Origin: Clostridiales bacterium
GTDB taxonomy: Bacteria > Bacillota > Clostridia > Christensenellales > Borkfalkiaceae
Direction: 5' to 3'
NCBI GenBank assembly: GCA_015055615.1
Contig: SVHT01000002.1
Span: 246,783-310,782 of the forward strand
Length of the DNA stretch: 64,000 bases
The notes under the pieces: generated by a model
Seen by the model: the letters and a program-made list of their open reading frames with translations, nothing else
Told to the model about the DNA's origin: nothing
The model's database searches: none
Translations under genes and position numbers: made by a program
In this document: one piece after another, positions 27,389-35,547 of the stretch
Numbering within the stretch: the first letter of the stretch is position 1
Layout: each line of letters begins with the position of its first letter

Positions 27389-28222
27389 GTGCAAAATACC
27401 GACAAACGGAAGCGAATATGGAACGTTGTGCAAATCATCGTAATTGCGGTGTTTTGCACCTTTACGCTCGCTATGGAATTTGTTTGTAGGTTAGATAGAA
27501 TTGATTCCTTACGCGAAACAATGGTTTGCAAGCTGGCGCAACAGCTCTGCGGTGCAACGGCGGCAATATTGTTGATGATACGTCTAAAACTGCGGTTGTT
27601 TGGTAAACCGCAGAAATGGCTGTATTTGTTGCCTTGTTTGGCGGTTGCTGTTGCTAATTTTCAGTTTAGCGCCTATTTTAGCGGGAAAATGCAGTTAATT
27701 TACAATAAGCCGACGGATATACTGTTATTTGCTGGATATTGCCTGTCGGTTGGCTTGTTTGAAGAAATGATTTTTCGGGGCGTCGTATTTGCTGTTTTGG
27801 CGGGCGTGTTTGCGCAAAGCAAGAAGGGGTTTGTATGGACCTACGTCGTATCGTCGCTTGTGTTTGGTTTTGCGCATCTTGTAAACGGCTTTTCCCTTGG
27901 AACGTTACTGCAAATAGGGTATTCCATATTGACGGGCGGGTTGTTTGCGTTCTGTATGATAAAAACAAAAAACATCTTCTGTTGCGCCCTCGTTCACGGG
28001 ATGTATAATTTCTGTGGTTTATTATTCGAGACTTTTGATCCAATCAGCGGTACAATCGGTCTTGGCGCTGGCGTAGTGTTTGATTTAGGAACGGTTATAA
28101 CAATGTTGATTGTCGATATAACCGTGGGTGTATTTGTATTATGTAAGGTGCTTACCTATTCGGAACAAGAACGTGTTGAATTATATCAAAAACTAGCGAT
28201 AACAGCCCAAAATGAGCGTTAA
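27389..28222 (+). CDS. CPBP-family intramembrane glutamic endopeptidase
   Basis: A 277-residue polytopic membrane protein with seven or eight hydrophobic segments. The family motifs are present: EExxxR in LFEEMIFRGVVF (about residue 127), FxxxH in FGFAHLVNG, and HGMYNF near residue 205. Such proteins (Abi/Rce1-like) cleave in the membrane and are linked to CAAX processing in eukaryotes or bacteriocin immunity in Firmicutes; the role here is not known. The start is GTG 27389 with a weak ribosome site (GGGG about 8 nt upstream). It is monocistronic. Confidence 0.88.
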   Translation: MQNTDKRKRIWNVVQIIVIAVFCTFTLAMEFVCRLDRIDSLRETMVCKLAQQLCGATAAILLMIRLKLRLFGKPQKWLYLLPCLAVAVANFQFSAYFSGKMQLIYNKPTDILLFAGYCLSVGLFEEMIFRGVVFAVLAGVFAQSKKGFVWTYVVSSLVFGFAHLVNGFSLGTLLQIGYSILTGGLFAFCMIKTKNIFCCALVHGMYNFCGLLFETFDPISGTIGLGAGVVFDLGTVITMLIVDITVGVFVLCKVLTYSEQERVELYQKLAITAQNER

Positions 28223-28268
28223 AAGCCTCCATAGTAACAACAAGATTGCTTAATGCAAGGTTGTGCTT

Positions 28269-28315
28269 AAAACCCGCGTAAAGTCCTTAAAAACAAGGAG
28301 TTGCGCGGGTTTTTA
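28269..28315 (+). terminator. Rho-independent terminator after the CPBP gene
   Basis: Outer stem AAAACCCGCG / CGCGGGTTTT with a nested TCCTT / AAGGA hairpin. Confidence 0.75.
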
Positions 28316-28347
28316 ACCGTAGAGAGGGTAACGCTAAAAATGCATAA

Positions 28348-28445
28348 ACATAGGTATTATGCCAAACATAATACCTATGTTTGACATAATAATAACTCTA
28401 AACCCCTTTATTTTAGCGGTATTATGTGTAACATAATACCTATGT
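28348..28445. repeat. Pair of related palindromes built on CATAATACCTATG
   Basis: A perfect 14-bp inverted repeat (28348-28361 and 28367-28380, 5-nt loop) is followed by a second one, 10-bp arms GGTATTATGT / ACATAATACC (28418-28427 and 28431-28440), the right arm again continuing TATGT. An extra CATAAT half lies at 28385-28390. There is no ORF. It lies between two terminators of converging genes, so it is unlikely to be a promoter; it could be a protein-binding site or a small mobile repeat. Confidence 0.7.
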
Positions 28446-28462
28446 CACGCATACAACACAAG

Positions 28463-28502
28463 AAAAAGCTCCTTTTGCGATAACCTGCAAAGGGAGCTTT
28501 TG
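28463..28502. terminator. Bidirectional terminator between the CPBP region and potD
   Basis: AAAAGCTCC and GGGAGCTTTT arms with inner TTTTGC / GCAAA pairing, and A/T runs on both sides. It mainly serves the minus-strand pot operon. Confidence 0.8.
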
Positions 28503-28520
28503 TTTGAATTAGAGAAGGGG

Positions 28521-29918
28521 TTATTTGATATTAATCCACATACGATTTACGCGTTCGTTATCCTTTTTGTTAAAGGGTTGCATAACGACGAGGCGTTTTG
28601 TGGTATCATAGGTGGGATATTGCGCAAACAGCTGACGATAAAGTTGGTCGGGGGATACTTGCAACGTGTAGGCGGTAGAGCTGTCAGGGCTATTCGCGTC
28701 AAACGCTGCATCGAAGAAATATCCAAGATTATAGAGTTCGTTGTCTTTTTTGTCTTCCTCATCGCCTTCTTCAGCGGCGTAAGTGTAATCAACGTATTCG
28801 AAAACATCGTCGCCTGCCATACAACTTGTATAACCGATATAATACATATTCCGTACGACGTTTTCGGGGAGGGAGAGGAAGTTGATAAAGGCATTTGCGA
28901 TATGCTTGTTTGCGCCGTTCATCATAACCCAGCCGTCAAACCAAATATTGGAAACGCTTTTAGGGATACTGTATTGCAATTCCAAGCCGCTTTCTGCCTC
29001 AGCCTCGTCTAAGATGAACACGGCGTCGCCGCTCCATTGATAAGATGCGTCTAGCCAGCCCATAATCACATCCGTTTTCGCCTCGTCCGTTTCCAAGCCG
29101 TAGATGTTTTTGCGCATTTTTTGCAGTTGCGCTCTAACGCCGTCCACGGTTGGGGTAGAGGTGTCGTTCATCCACTTAGTCAGCGTGGTGTGGTCGGGCG
29201 CATCCGACAGAATTTTGTCCTCGTAATACATGCCCAATCCCATAAAATAGGAGTCGCGCGCGTTATCCTTTGCCGTTATCTTGCGCGAACACTCGATAGA
29301 GGTCATACATTTCCAGCTTTCCATAACGGTAGGACTGATTTTGTCGGGATTAAATACAAACCCCGTCGTTCCCCACATATATCCTGCAAGGTATTCGTCC
29401 AAAGCAACGCTTTTCAGGACGCTATCGACGTAGGGGGAGAGGTTGTTTGCGTAGTGGTTATCCGCCTGTTTTTTAAGGAAATCCTTATCAAACGCTTGCA
29501 AATACCCCTCGTTTTTCAATTTGATTGCCATATATTCGGACGGACACAAAAGGTCGTATCGGTCGCCCATTTTAATCTTATTATACATAGTTTCGTTGTC
29601 TTGCAGAGCGATGTATTCGATACCCGCAAAACTCGACTGATATTCGGGGTGTTCTTTATAATTTGCGTGATACCAAGGCAAAAACTCTTCGTAAAGGGGT
29701 TGCGCGGTGGTTAAATCAATGTCAAACGTTTCTTGATACCAAGCCATAAAGTCTTCGTCGTAAACCTCTTCGCCACCCATATCAATATATTCGTCCCAGC
29801 TCGCCACGCGCAAAACGTTGTCGTTTAAGGAGCCTAAACCAGGGATTCCGCAGGAAGTTAAGCTTGCGGAGGAAAGGAGTAAACATACGGCTATTGTCGC
29901 GGATAATTTCTTTCTCAT
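28521..29918 (-). CDS. potD: Spermidine/putrescine ABC transporter substrate-binding lipoprotein
   Basis: A 465-residue binding protein, longer than E. coli PotD (about 350). The signal peptide ends in lipobox LTSC. The opening strand VLRVASWDEYIDMGGEEVYDED is the PotD/PotF-type start, though with an insert before the first helix. Later YDLLCPSEYMAIKLKNEGYL and AYQWSGDAVFILDEAEAESGLELQYSIP match the family. Last gene of the potABCD operon; it overlaps the potC stop by four bases. It delivers polyamines to the PotBC channel. The exact polyamine preference is not readable. Confidence 0.9.
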   Translation of the reverse strand: MRKKLSATIAVCLLLSSASLTSCGIPGLGSLNDNVLRVASWDEYIDMGGEEVYDEDFMAWYQETFDIDLTTAQPLYEEFLPWYHANYKEHPEYQSSFAGIEYIALQDNETMYNKIKMGDRYDLLCPSEYMAIKLKNEGYLQAFDKDFLKKQADNHYANNLSPYVDSVLKSVALDEYLAGYMWGTTGFVFNPDKISPTVMESWKCMTSIECSRKITAKDNARDSYFMGLGMYYEDKILSDAPDHTTLTKWMNDTSTPTVDGVRAQLQKMRKNIYGLETDEAKTDVIMGWLDASYQWSGDAVFILDEAEAESGLELQYSIPKSVSNIWFDGWVMMNGANKHIANAFINFLSLPENVVRNMYYIGYTSCMAGDDVFEYVDYTYAAEEGDEEDKKDNELYNLGYFFDAAFDANSPDSSTAYTLQVSPDQLYRQLFAQYPTYDTTKRLVVMQPFNKKDNERVNRMWINIK

Positions 29919-30730
29919 CTTTTTTTACTCCTTGTTTTTCTGTAACTAATCACGTTAGCGCCGACAACAACGATGACAATCAAGAAGAAAATGATTGCCG
30001 TAAACGCCCAATACGCCGCCTTAATGGTAGGGCCCGTGAGATTGTTTTTGCTCAAACCGTAGATGTGCGTGCTGATGGTCTTAAACCCGTCGGGCTTGGT
30101 GTACGCCGTGATGACGTAATCGTCCAACGAGAGGGTAATCGCAAGCAGGAATCCTGCGATAATTCCCGGCAAAATCTGCGGTATTATGACCTTAAACAAA
30201 GCCTTTGTCGGCGTTGCGCCCAAATCGAGCGCCGCCTCGTACAAGTTGTTGTCCATTTGCCGTAATTTGGGTATTACCGACAACAAAACGAAGGGCGTAC
30301 AAAGAATCATTTGCCCGACAATTAACGGGATATATGTGTTTTTATCAATTCCAAAGAAGGAAATAAACAACGCAAACGAGATAGCCGTTACGACTTCCGC
30401 ATTGATGATAGGGATACGGTTGACGGTGGAAAGAGTGCTGTTGACGCGCTTTTTAGAATAATAGATACCGATTGCTCCAATCGTGCCGAGAATAGTGGAT
30501 AACAGCGCGACGACGATTGCGAGGATAATCGTTTGCAAAACCACGCGAATAGGCTCGTTGTCAAAGTTGAAAAAGTAGCGGTAATGCTCCATGCTAAACC
30601 CTTTCCAACCCGACTGTATCATATCGGTTGCATTAAAGCTGTTGATGGTCAAAAACAGAATAGGCGCATAGATGAAGAAGAGGACCAAACCGATAAAAAA
30701 CCATTTGAGAATACTTTTGATCTTTACCAT
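29915..30730 (-). CDS. potC: Spermidine/putrescine ABC transporter permease PotC
   Basis: A 271-residue permease with six transmembrane segments. It has the PotC-like FNATDMIQSGWKGFSMEHYRYFF after the first segment, and the EAA loop is YEAALDLGATPTKALFKVIIPQILPG. SLDDYVITAYT near residue 210 is a signature of PotC proteins. It overlaps both neighbours by a few bases, as in a tightly coupled operon, and pairs with PotB in the membrane. Confidence 0.93.
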   Translation of the reverse strand: MVKIKSILKWFFIGLVLFFIYAPILFLTINSFNATDMIQSGWKGFSMEHYRYFFNFDNEPIRVVLQTIILAIVVALLSTILGTIGAIGIYYSKKRVNSTLSTVNRIPIINAEVVTAISFALFISFFGIDKNTYIPLIVGQMILCTPFVLLSVIPKLRQMDNNLYEAALDLGATPTKALFKVIIPQILPGIIAGFLLAITLSLDDYVITAYTKPDGFKTISTHIYGLSKNNLTGPTIKAAYWAFTAIIFFLIVIVVVGANVISYRKTRSKKR

Positions 30731-31578
30731 AATGAAGTACCTCTCGTTTCCGTGATTTCGTCGGCTTTAAACCCGCCCGTGAGCCAAGTGACGAGGAACA
30801 TAAACAGCAATAAAACGAGGGCGATAAACGATCCGTCGTGCCACAAATCGCCCATAAAGTAGTCGTCGATTAATTTTCCGACAATCTTCACGTTGCTGTA
30901 CGTGAGATAGTTGGACACGACGTAGTTGGTCATAGACGGTAAGAAGACCATGGAAACGCCACTCATAATTCCCGCTTTTGAAAGGGGAAGGGTCACCTTT
31001 AAAAAGGCGCGCGACGGGGTTGCGCCCAAGTCCTTTGCCGCCTCTAAATAACTGTTATCAATTTTGATAATCGTGGTATAGATGGGCAAAATCATAAAGG
31101 GCAAGAAATCGTATACCATGCCCAAAATGGTGTTGAAAATGTTCCAACCGTTCGAGCGGTTATAAATATGCAACGATTGCAACAGCTCTTTCAGCGCGTT
31201 GATACGGAGTACGAAATTTACCCACATCGGCACGATAAAGAGCAAAAGGAGCATGGATTTATTTTTCATTTTTGATTTTGCGATGATATAGGCGACGGGG
31301 TAGGCAATCAAAAGACAAATGATTGTGCTAGAAAAGGAGATAAAAAGGCTTAACCCAATTGTTTTAAAGTTGGAAGAGGTGAAAAAGTCCCAAAAATTAT
31401 CCCCGTTTTCGCTGAAAAAGTATTTTACGTAATCAAACGAAAATTTCCCCGCGTCGTCCGTGAAGGCGTAATAGATAATGATAAGCAAAGGCACAACAAC
31501 GAAAACCGCCAAAAACAAACCGTAGGGGATTGCAAGCAGTTTGCGTGAGAAATGCAACCGTGTTTTTTTCTTCGTCAT
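30724..31578 (-). CDS. potB: Spermidine/putrescine ABC transporter permease PotB
   Basis: A 284-residue permease starting MTKKKTRLHFSRKLLAIPYG. ATG 31578 overlaps the potA stop as ATGA, which settles the start over an upstream in-frame codon at 31674. There are six transmembrane segments; the EAA loop is YLEAAKDLGATPSRAFLKVTLPLSKAG. FLPSMTNYVVSNYL matches the PotB family. It forms the membrane channel with PotC. Confidence 0.93.
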   Translation of the reverse strand: MTKKKTRLHFSRKLLAIPYGLFLAVFVVVPLLIIIYYAFTDDAGKFSFDYVKYFFSENGDNFWDFFTSSNFKTIGLSLFISFSSTIICLLIAYPVAYIIAKSKMKNKSMLLLLFIVPMWVNFVLRINALKELLQSLHIYNRSNGWNIFNTILGMVYDFLPFMILPIYTTIIKIDNSYLEAAKDLGATPSRAFLKVTLPLSKAGIMSGVSMVFLPSMTNYVVSNYLTYSNVKIVGKLIDDYFMGDLWHDGSFIALVLLLFMFLVTWLTGGFKADEITETRGTSLW

Positions 31579-33098
31579 TGTTTTCCGCCCTCCGCAACTT
31601 TCAGTGTCAGCTTGATTTTGTCTTTGGGTATGGACAGGCTGACCAAGTCGTTTTCGTTCCACGTATCTTCGCATGCTAAAACGTAGTCTTCCTCATTTTC
31701 CGTGCGGACGATATAGCGGTAATATTCGCTCTTATAAATCATTGATATAATGTTACCGCGTGCACCGCCCTCGTCGAGGTTGTCGCTCATGGTAATGTCG
31801 TGCAGACCGACCTCTACGTTGACTTCCGTGTCCGTTAAATCGAGCTTTTCGCCCTTTGCGGTAATCAAATATCCCTCTTCGTCCAGATAACTGCCGGGAT
31901 AGAGCTGTGTAACGTCGCAATCAAATTCGCCGTCGCCGAATTCTACGGTATTGCGTTTTGTGATGACGCCCGAGAACTTATTGACGCGGAAAATCTTCTT
32001 CATGACGTGGATGCCGTCGGGCTTTACGGAAAGACCGACCGTTTCGCCGACGGTGGGGGTGGTGGTGCTCTGAATTTCAATTTCATATCGACCGCATTGT
32101 ACCAAAATTTGGTAATGAATACCCTTGAAAATAACAGAGGTTACTTTGCCCTTCAAGGTGCCTTCTTCGGGGGTGGTGATAATGACGTCCTCGGGGCGTA
32201 CGACAACGTCCACGGGCTCGTCTTTTTCAAAACCGCCGTCGAGGCAAGCGAACGCCTTACCGCAGAAACGGACTTGACCGTCTTTGGGCATTACGCCCGA
32301 GAAAATGTTGCTTTCGCCGATAAAGTCGGCAACGAAGGTGTTTTTCGGTTCGTTATAAATCATTTCGGGCGTGCCGATTTGCTGAATCATACCGTCCGAC
32401 ATAACCATAATCGTATCCGACATCGTCAAGGCCTCTTCTTGGTCGTGCGTGACGTAAATGAAGGTAATGCCAAGGCGTTTATGCATGGCTTTGAGTTCTA
32501 ACTGCATTTCCTTGCGCATCTTTAAATCAAGCGCGCCGAGCGGTTCGTCCAAAAGCAAAATTTGCGGTTCGTTTACGATGGCGCGCGCAATCGCGATACG
32601 TTGTTGCTGTCCGCCCGAAAGGGTGGAAATACTGCGCTTTTCAAAGCCTACAAGGTCGACGATTTCCAAGGCTTTGCGGACCTTTTCCGCGATAACCGCC
32701 TTAGGAATCTTTTTATATTTGGTTTTGGTGTTACCTTTTTTATCGGTTACCGTGGTTTCCACACGTTGCAGTTTTAATCCAAATGCAACGTTTTCAAAGA
32801 CGTTGAGGTGGGGGAACAAGGCGTATTTTTGGAATACGGTATTGACGGGACGCTTGTTCGGCGGGAGGTGCGAAATGTCTTCGCCGTTGAACAAAATTTT
32901 ACCGCTTGTGGGCATTTCAAAGCCCGCTATCATACGCAAAGTGGTGGTTTTACCACAGCCCGACGGACCAAGAAAGGTTATAAATTCGCCCTTTCGTACG
33001 TAAAAATTAATATTTTCGACAATGCTAACGCCGTCGAATTCCTTGCAGACGTCAACCAGTTCAATAATGTGCGTGTTCTTATCTGTGCTTTTTGCCAT
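31575..33098 (-). CDS. potA: Spermidine/putrescine ABC transporter ATP-binding protein, extended
   Basis: A 507-residue ATPase, about 130 longer than E. coli PotA. Walker A is GPSGCGKTT, the signature LSGGQQQR, Walker B ILLLDEPLGALD, and the switch histidine is in FIYVTHDQEEA. A lysine-rich insert of some 20 residues (VTDKKGNTKTKYKK, about residues 105-120) splits the helical subdomain, and the C-terminus holds two TOBE-like beta domains rather than one (the second from about residue 375). It energises polyamine uptake. GGGAGAG precedes ATG 33098. Extended PotA proteins are known in Clostridia; the role of the extra domain is unknown. Confidence 0.92.
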   Translation of the reverse strand: MAKSTDKNTHIIELVDVCKEFDGVSIVENINFYVRKGEFITFLGPSGCGKTTTLRMIAGFEMPTSGKILFNGEDISHLPPNKRPVNTVFQKYALFPHLNVFENVAFGLKLQRVETTVTDKKGNTKTKYKKIPKAVIAEKVRKALEIVDLVGFEKRSISTLSGGQQQRIAIARAIVNEPQILLLDEPLGALDLKMRKEMQLELKAMHKRLGITFIYVTHDQEEALTMSDTIMVMSDGMIQQIGTPEMIYNEPKNTFVADFIGESNIFSGVMPKDGQVRFCGKAFACLDGGFEKDEPVDVVVRPEDVIITTPEEGTLKGKVTSVIFKGIHYQILVQCGRYEIEIQSTTTPTVGETVGLSVKPDGIHVMKKIFRVNKFSGVITKRNTVEFGDGEFDCDVTQLYPGSYLDEEGYLITAKGEKLDLTDTEVNVEVGLHDITMSDNLDEGGARGNIISMIYKSEYYRYIVRTENEEDYVLACEDTWNENDLVSLSIPKDKIKLTLKVAEGGKQ

Positions 33099-33140
33099 AA
33101 TCGTGCTCTCCCGAATCTTTCGTGTTTAACCGTGTTTTCA

Positions 33141-33674
33141 TTAGAAATTGGGCGGGGTGGAAATCCATAAAAATTTCGCCTTACCCTTTCCTTTATTATA
33201 TATAGAGTGAGGTTTGCTTGCCGTGTAATAAAAAGCCTCGCCCTTTTTACAAACGTAATGCTTATTCCCCAAAACGATGGCAATCTTGCCGTCTAAAACG
33301 TAGCCGAATTCTTCGCCTTCGTGGGGGATATCGCCCGCCGTGGACGCACCTTCGTCCAATACCACGTGGATGGGCTCCATCATGTTTTTTTGCGCGTTGG
33401 GGATTAGCCAATTTTGAAGAACGCCGTCCGCATCCTTTTCAATAAACTCGTTTTTGGAAAAAACAATCTTTTCTTCCACCTCTTCTTGGAAAAATTCCGC
33501 AAGATTGCTGCCAAGAGCGGAAAGAATATCCGTAAGCGTTGCAATCGACGGGCTGTTTAGGTTGTTTTCAAGTTGCGAAATGTATCCCTTTGTCAATTCG
33601 CAACGGTCGGCAAGCTCTTCTTGCGTCAAACCCTTTTGATTTCGCATTTGTTTTATTTTTTTGCCTAAGTTCAT
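33141..33674 (-). CDS. XRE-family regulator with cupin domain, polyamine operon regulator
   Basis: A 177-residue regulator: an N-terminal helix-turn-helix (QKGLTQEELADRCELTKGYISQLENN, residues about 13-38) and a C-terminal cupin barrel (about 105-177, with PHEGEEFGYVLDGKIAIVLG and YYTASKPHSIYNKGKGKAKFLWIS). This is the PuuR-like arrangement that senses polyamines in other bacteria. ATG 33674 is selected by GGAG at 33681-33684; an upstream in-frame codon at 33686 overlaps that site. It is the first gene of the pot operon, 43 nt before potA, so it likely controls its own operon. Confidence 0.9.
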   Translation of the reverse strand: MNLGKKIKQMRNQKGLTQEELADRCELTKGYISQLENNLNSPSIATLTDILSALGSNLAEFFQEEVEEKIVFSKNEFIEKDADGVLQNWLIPNAQKNMMEPIHVVLDEGASTAGDIPHEGEEFGYVLDGKIAIVLGNKHYVCKKGEAFYYTASKPHSIYNKGKGKAKFLWISTPPNF

Positions 33675-33708
33675 AAAGGTCTCCAAACTGGTGTTTTTTA
33701 CGTAAGAA

Positions 33709-33795
33709 GTTTAGTATTTGTAAACTTTTTACTTTGTTTTGTCAATTTTTTATTTTGTTTGTTAAAAATAAACACAAAGTTTAGTAAAAATAAAC
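33709..33795 (-). promoter_or_regulatory. Three 17-bp dyads, candidate operators of the pot operon
   Basis: GTTTAGTATTTGTAAAC (33709-33725), GTTTGTTAAAAATAAAC (33757-33773) and GTTTAGTAAAAATAAAC (33779-33795) share GTTTR-N7-TAAAC. They lie between the promoter and the regulator start codon. The last two are 22 bp apart start to start, about two helical turns. Position and symmetry fit autorepression by the regulator. Confidence 0.65.
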
Positions 33796-33810
33796 TTAAA
33801 AAGTGATATT

Positions 33811-33839
33811 ATTATATAAGAAACGCGTGCGCATGTCAA
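33811..33839 (-). promoter_or_regulatory. Consensus sigma-A promoter of the regulator-potABCD operon
   Basis: On the minus strand, TTGACA (33834-33839), 17 nt, TATAAT (33811-33816): full consensus, giving a leader of about 130 nt that contains the three dyads. Confidence 0.85.
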
Positions 33840-33874
33840 CTATTTAAAGGGGATTTTATAAATATTTTTTTGTG

Positions 33875-33908
33875 TAAAAAAAGCCCCAACCCGATGAGGG
33901 GAAGGGGC
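33875..33908 (-). terminator. Second of two tandem terminators after rpsT
   Basis: On the minus strand a GC-rich stem (GCCCC..CCC / GGG..GGGGC) is followed by seven T. It stands just upstream of the pot promoter and insulates it. Confidence 0.75.
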
Positions 33909-33944
33909 GCGGAATAGGTGTTTAAAATAGAGAGGAAAAAACAC

Positions 33945-33973
33945 GAAAAAAGGGGCATGCCATACGGCATACC
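33945..33973 (-). terminator. First terminator after rpsT
   Basis: Minus-strand stem GGTATGCC / GGCATGCC with a GTAT loop, followed by CCTTTTTT. Confidence 0.8.
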
Positions 33974-34011
33974 CTCATATTTATAATATGCAGAAATATT
34001 ATAAAAAGATT

Positions 34012-34275
34012 TTAGTTCAGAGCGGCAAGCTTTTTCGCCAACTTCGCCTTTCTGTTGTTTGCGTTGTTCTTATGGATAACGCCTTTGGTTACAGCGCTGT
34101 CGATAGCGGAAACGGTTTCAGGGAACAACTTCGTAGCTGCTTCCTTGTCGCCAGCTTCGATAGCAGCGAGGAATTTCTTGACCTGCGTTTTCAAAGCGGA
34201 TTTGATTGCTTTGTTTCTCATGGTCTTCTTGTCGATAACCAAAACTCTTTTCTTTGCGGATTTAATATTAGGCAT
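34012..34275 (-). CDS. rpsT: Small ribosomal subunit protein bS20
   Basis: An 87-residue helical 30S protein that binds the 16S 5' domain and helix 44. The start MPNIKSAKKRVLVIDKKTMRNKAIKSALKT is typical. ATG 34275 has AAGGAG about 7 nt upstream; the longer frame to 34314 would include the ribosome site. Composition is rich in Lys and Ala as expected. Monocistronic, with its own promoter and two terminators. Confidence 0.96.
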   Translation of the reverse strand: MPNIKSAKKRVLVIDKKTMRNKAIKSALKTQVKKFLAAIEAGDKEAATKLFPETVSAIDSAVTKGVIHKNNANNRKAKLAKKLAALN

Positions 34276-34329
34276 AATGATCTCCTTATTTGTCCTTTTT
34301 TTCTTATTCAACACAAAACTGCGTAGATT

Positions 34330-34358
34330 ATTTTAGCATAATTTTTTTGGAAAGTAAA
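34330..34358 (-). promoter_or_regulatory. rpsT promoter
   Basis: On the minus strand, TTTACT (34353-34358), 17 nt, TAAAAT (34330-34335). Confidence 0.65.
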
Positions 34359-34428
34359 CTGTTTTTCAAGGGAAAAATGCGAAAAAGCAGAAAATTTTCA
34401 AAAAAATTCCGTATTTTTGGAGGTGCGT

Positions 34429-35364
34429 GTGAAAATACCTATTGGGGGCGTCGCTTTTTTCGATAGCGGCGTGGGAGGGCTGACCGTTTTAAACGCTTGC
34501 CAAAAGCGCTTGGCGGGCGAAAAATTTTACTATTACGGCGACAATGAACGTGCTCCGTACGGGAGTTTACCGCCAACGCAGATAGAGCGTTACGTGAAAG
34601 AGGCGTTTGACTTGTTCGAGCAACTGCAAGTCAAATGCGCCGTGGTTGCTTGCAATACGGTGACGGCGCTGTGCGTGGACGGCTTGCGCGCGCGATATTC
34701 CTTTCCAATTATCGGCGCGGAGCCTGCCGTTGTGTCTGCCGCAAAGCGAGGCGGAGAGGTGTTCGTTTTAACGACGCGCGCGACCTTTGAGAGTCAGCGT
34801 TTTCACTTGCTTTGCGAGAAAGTGCAAACGAAATATCCGCTTGCCAAATTGACGGCGTATGCGTGCGAGGGATTGGCGGGGGAGATAGAAACACATTTTT
34901 GCGATGCCTTTTATGATTTTACAGAGCGTTTGCCCCGCGGTTCGCCCGATGCCGTTGTGCTCGGGTGTACGCATTACGTATATATAAGGGAAAGGATTAA
35001 AAAATTTTACAACTGCGAGGTTTTTGACGGTAACGAGGGGATAGCGCAACGGTTATGCGGACTGCTACGTCAAAATAGTGCGTGTAAAGAGCAAAATTTT
35101 ACCTCAGAAACAGCAGGGAGTGAAAAAAATAGGGACGGACGACCACTTTTTCAAAAGTCAATGGGGGAAGTTGGGATTTTTGACCACCTTTTGTCCCGAA
35201 ATGCCGAGATAAAAAAGCTGGGCACAAAAACAAACAAATGTTCGTATATAAAAACGCGGAAAAGTCGTATAATTCCTAGCATTAAGGCGAAAAATGAGAT
35301 TTATTTTTTGGGAAGCGGAGCAGACAAAAACAAACACTTTTGCGAACGTATGTTTGAATTTTGA
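34429..35364 (+). CDS. murI: Glutamate racemase with unusual C-terminal tail
   Basis: A 311-residue racemase making D-glutamate for peptidoglycan. FFDSGVGGLTVL at the start and the two catalytic cysteines in VVACNTVTA (about residue 72) and LGCTHYVYI (about residue 180) are present. After about residue 215 the sequence no longer matches MurI: some 95 residues rich in Lys, Ser and Asn (for example KNRDGRPLFQKS, KLGTKTNKCSYIKTRKS) run on to the stop in an AT-rich region. GTG 34429 is preferred, with GGAGG at 34419-34423. The tail may be a read-on after loss of the original stop. Lies directly upstream of the mur/fts cluster. Confidence 0.85.
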   Translation: MKIPIGGVAFFDSGVGGLTVLNACQKRLAGEKFYYYGDNERAPYGSLPPTQIERYVKEAFDLFEQLQVKCAVVACNTVTALCVDGLRARYSFPIIGAEPAVVSAAKRGGEVFVLTTRATFESQRFHLLCEKVQTKYPLAKLTAYACEGLAGEIETHFCDAFYDFTERLPRGSPDAVVLGCTHYVYIRERIKKFYNCEVFDGNEGIAQRLCGLLRQNSACKEQNFTSETAGSEKNRDGRPLFQKSMGEVGIFDHLLSRNAEIKKLGTKTNKCSYIKTRKSRIIPSIKAKNEIYFLGSGADKNKHFCERMFEF

Positions 35365-35457
35365 TAAAAAAGTGGTCGTAAAAAATTAAAAAGGGATTTT
35401 TGTGGTTAAAAAAACCAAAAAAATTCAAAAAAATAGGAAAAATTTTTAAAAAAATAC

Positions 35458-35491
35458 TTGACAATGGTTGAAAGTGGTTGTATAATGGGTG
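35458..35491 (+). promoter_or_regulatory. mraZ promoter with MraZ-box-like repeats
   Basis: TTGACA (35458-35463), 17 nt, TATAAT (35481-35486). TGGTTG, TGGTTG and TGGGTG start at 35465, 35475 and 35486, spaced 10-11 bp, inside the promoter. MraZ of other bacteria binds direct TGGG-type repeats at this place and represses the cluster. Confidence 0.75.
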
Positions 35492-35547
35492 CATACAAAC
35501 TGTTACCCTCGGGTAAAAGCCCCAAAAAAACGAAGGAGGAAACGTCT

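Noticed and set aside
28348..28445. Insertion sequence or full MITE
   Set aside because: There is no transposase and no visible target-site duplication; only the palindromes can be supported.
31579..31674. Longer N-terminus for PotB
   Set aside because: The extra residues are charged, non-membrane, lie inside potA, and the ATGA overlap plus family length favour 31578.
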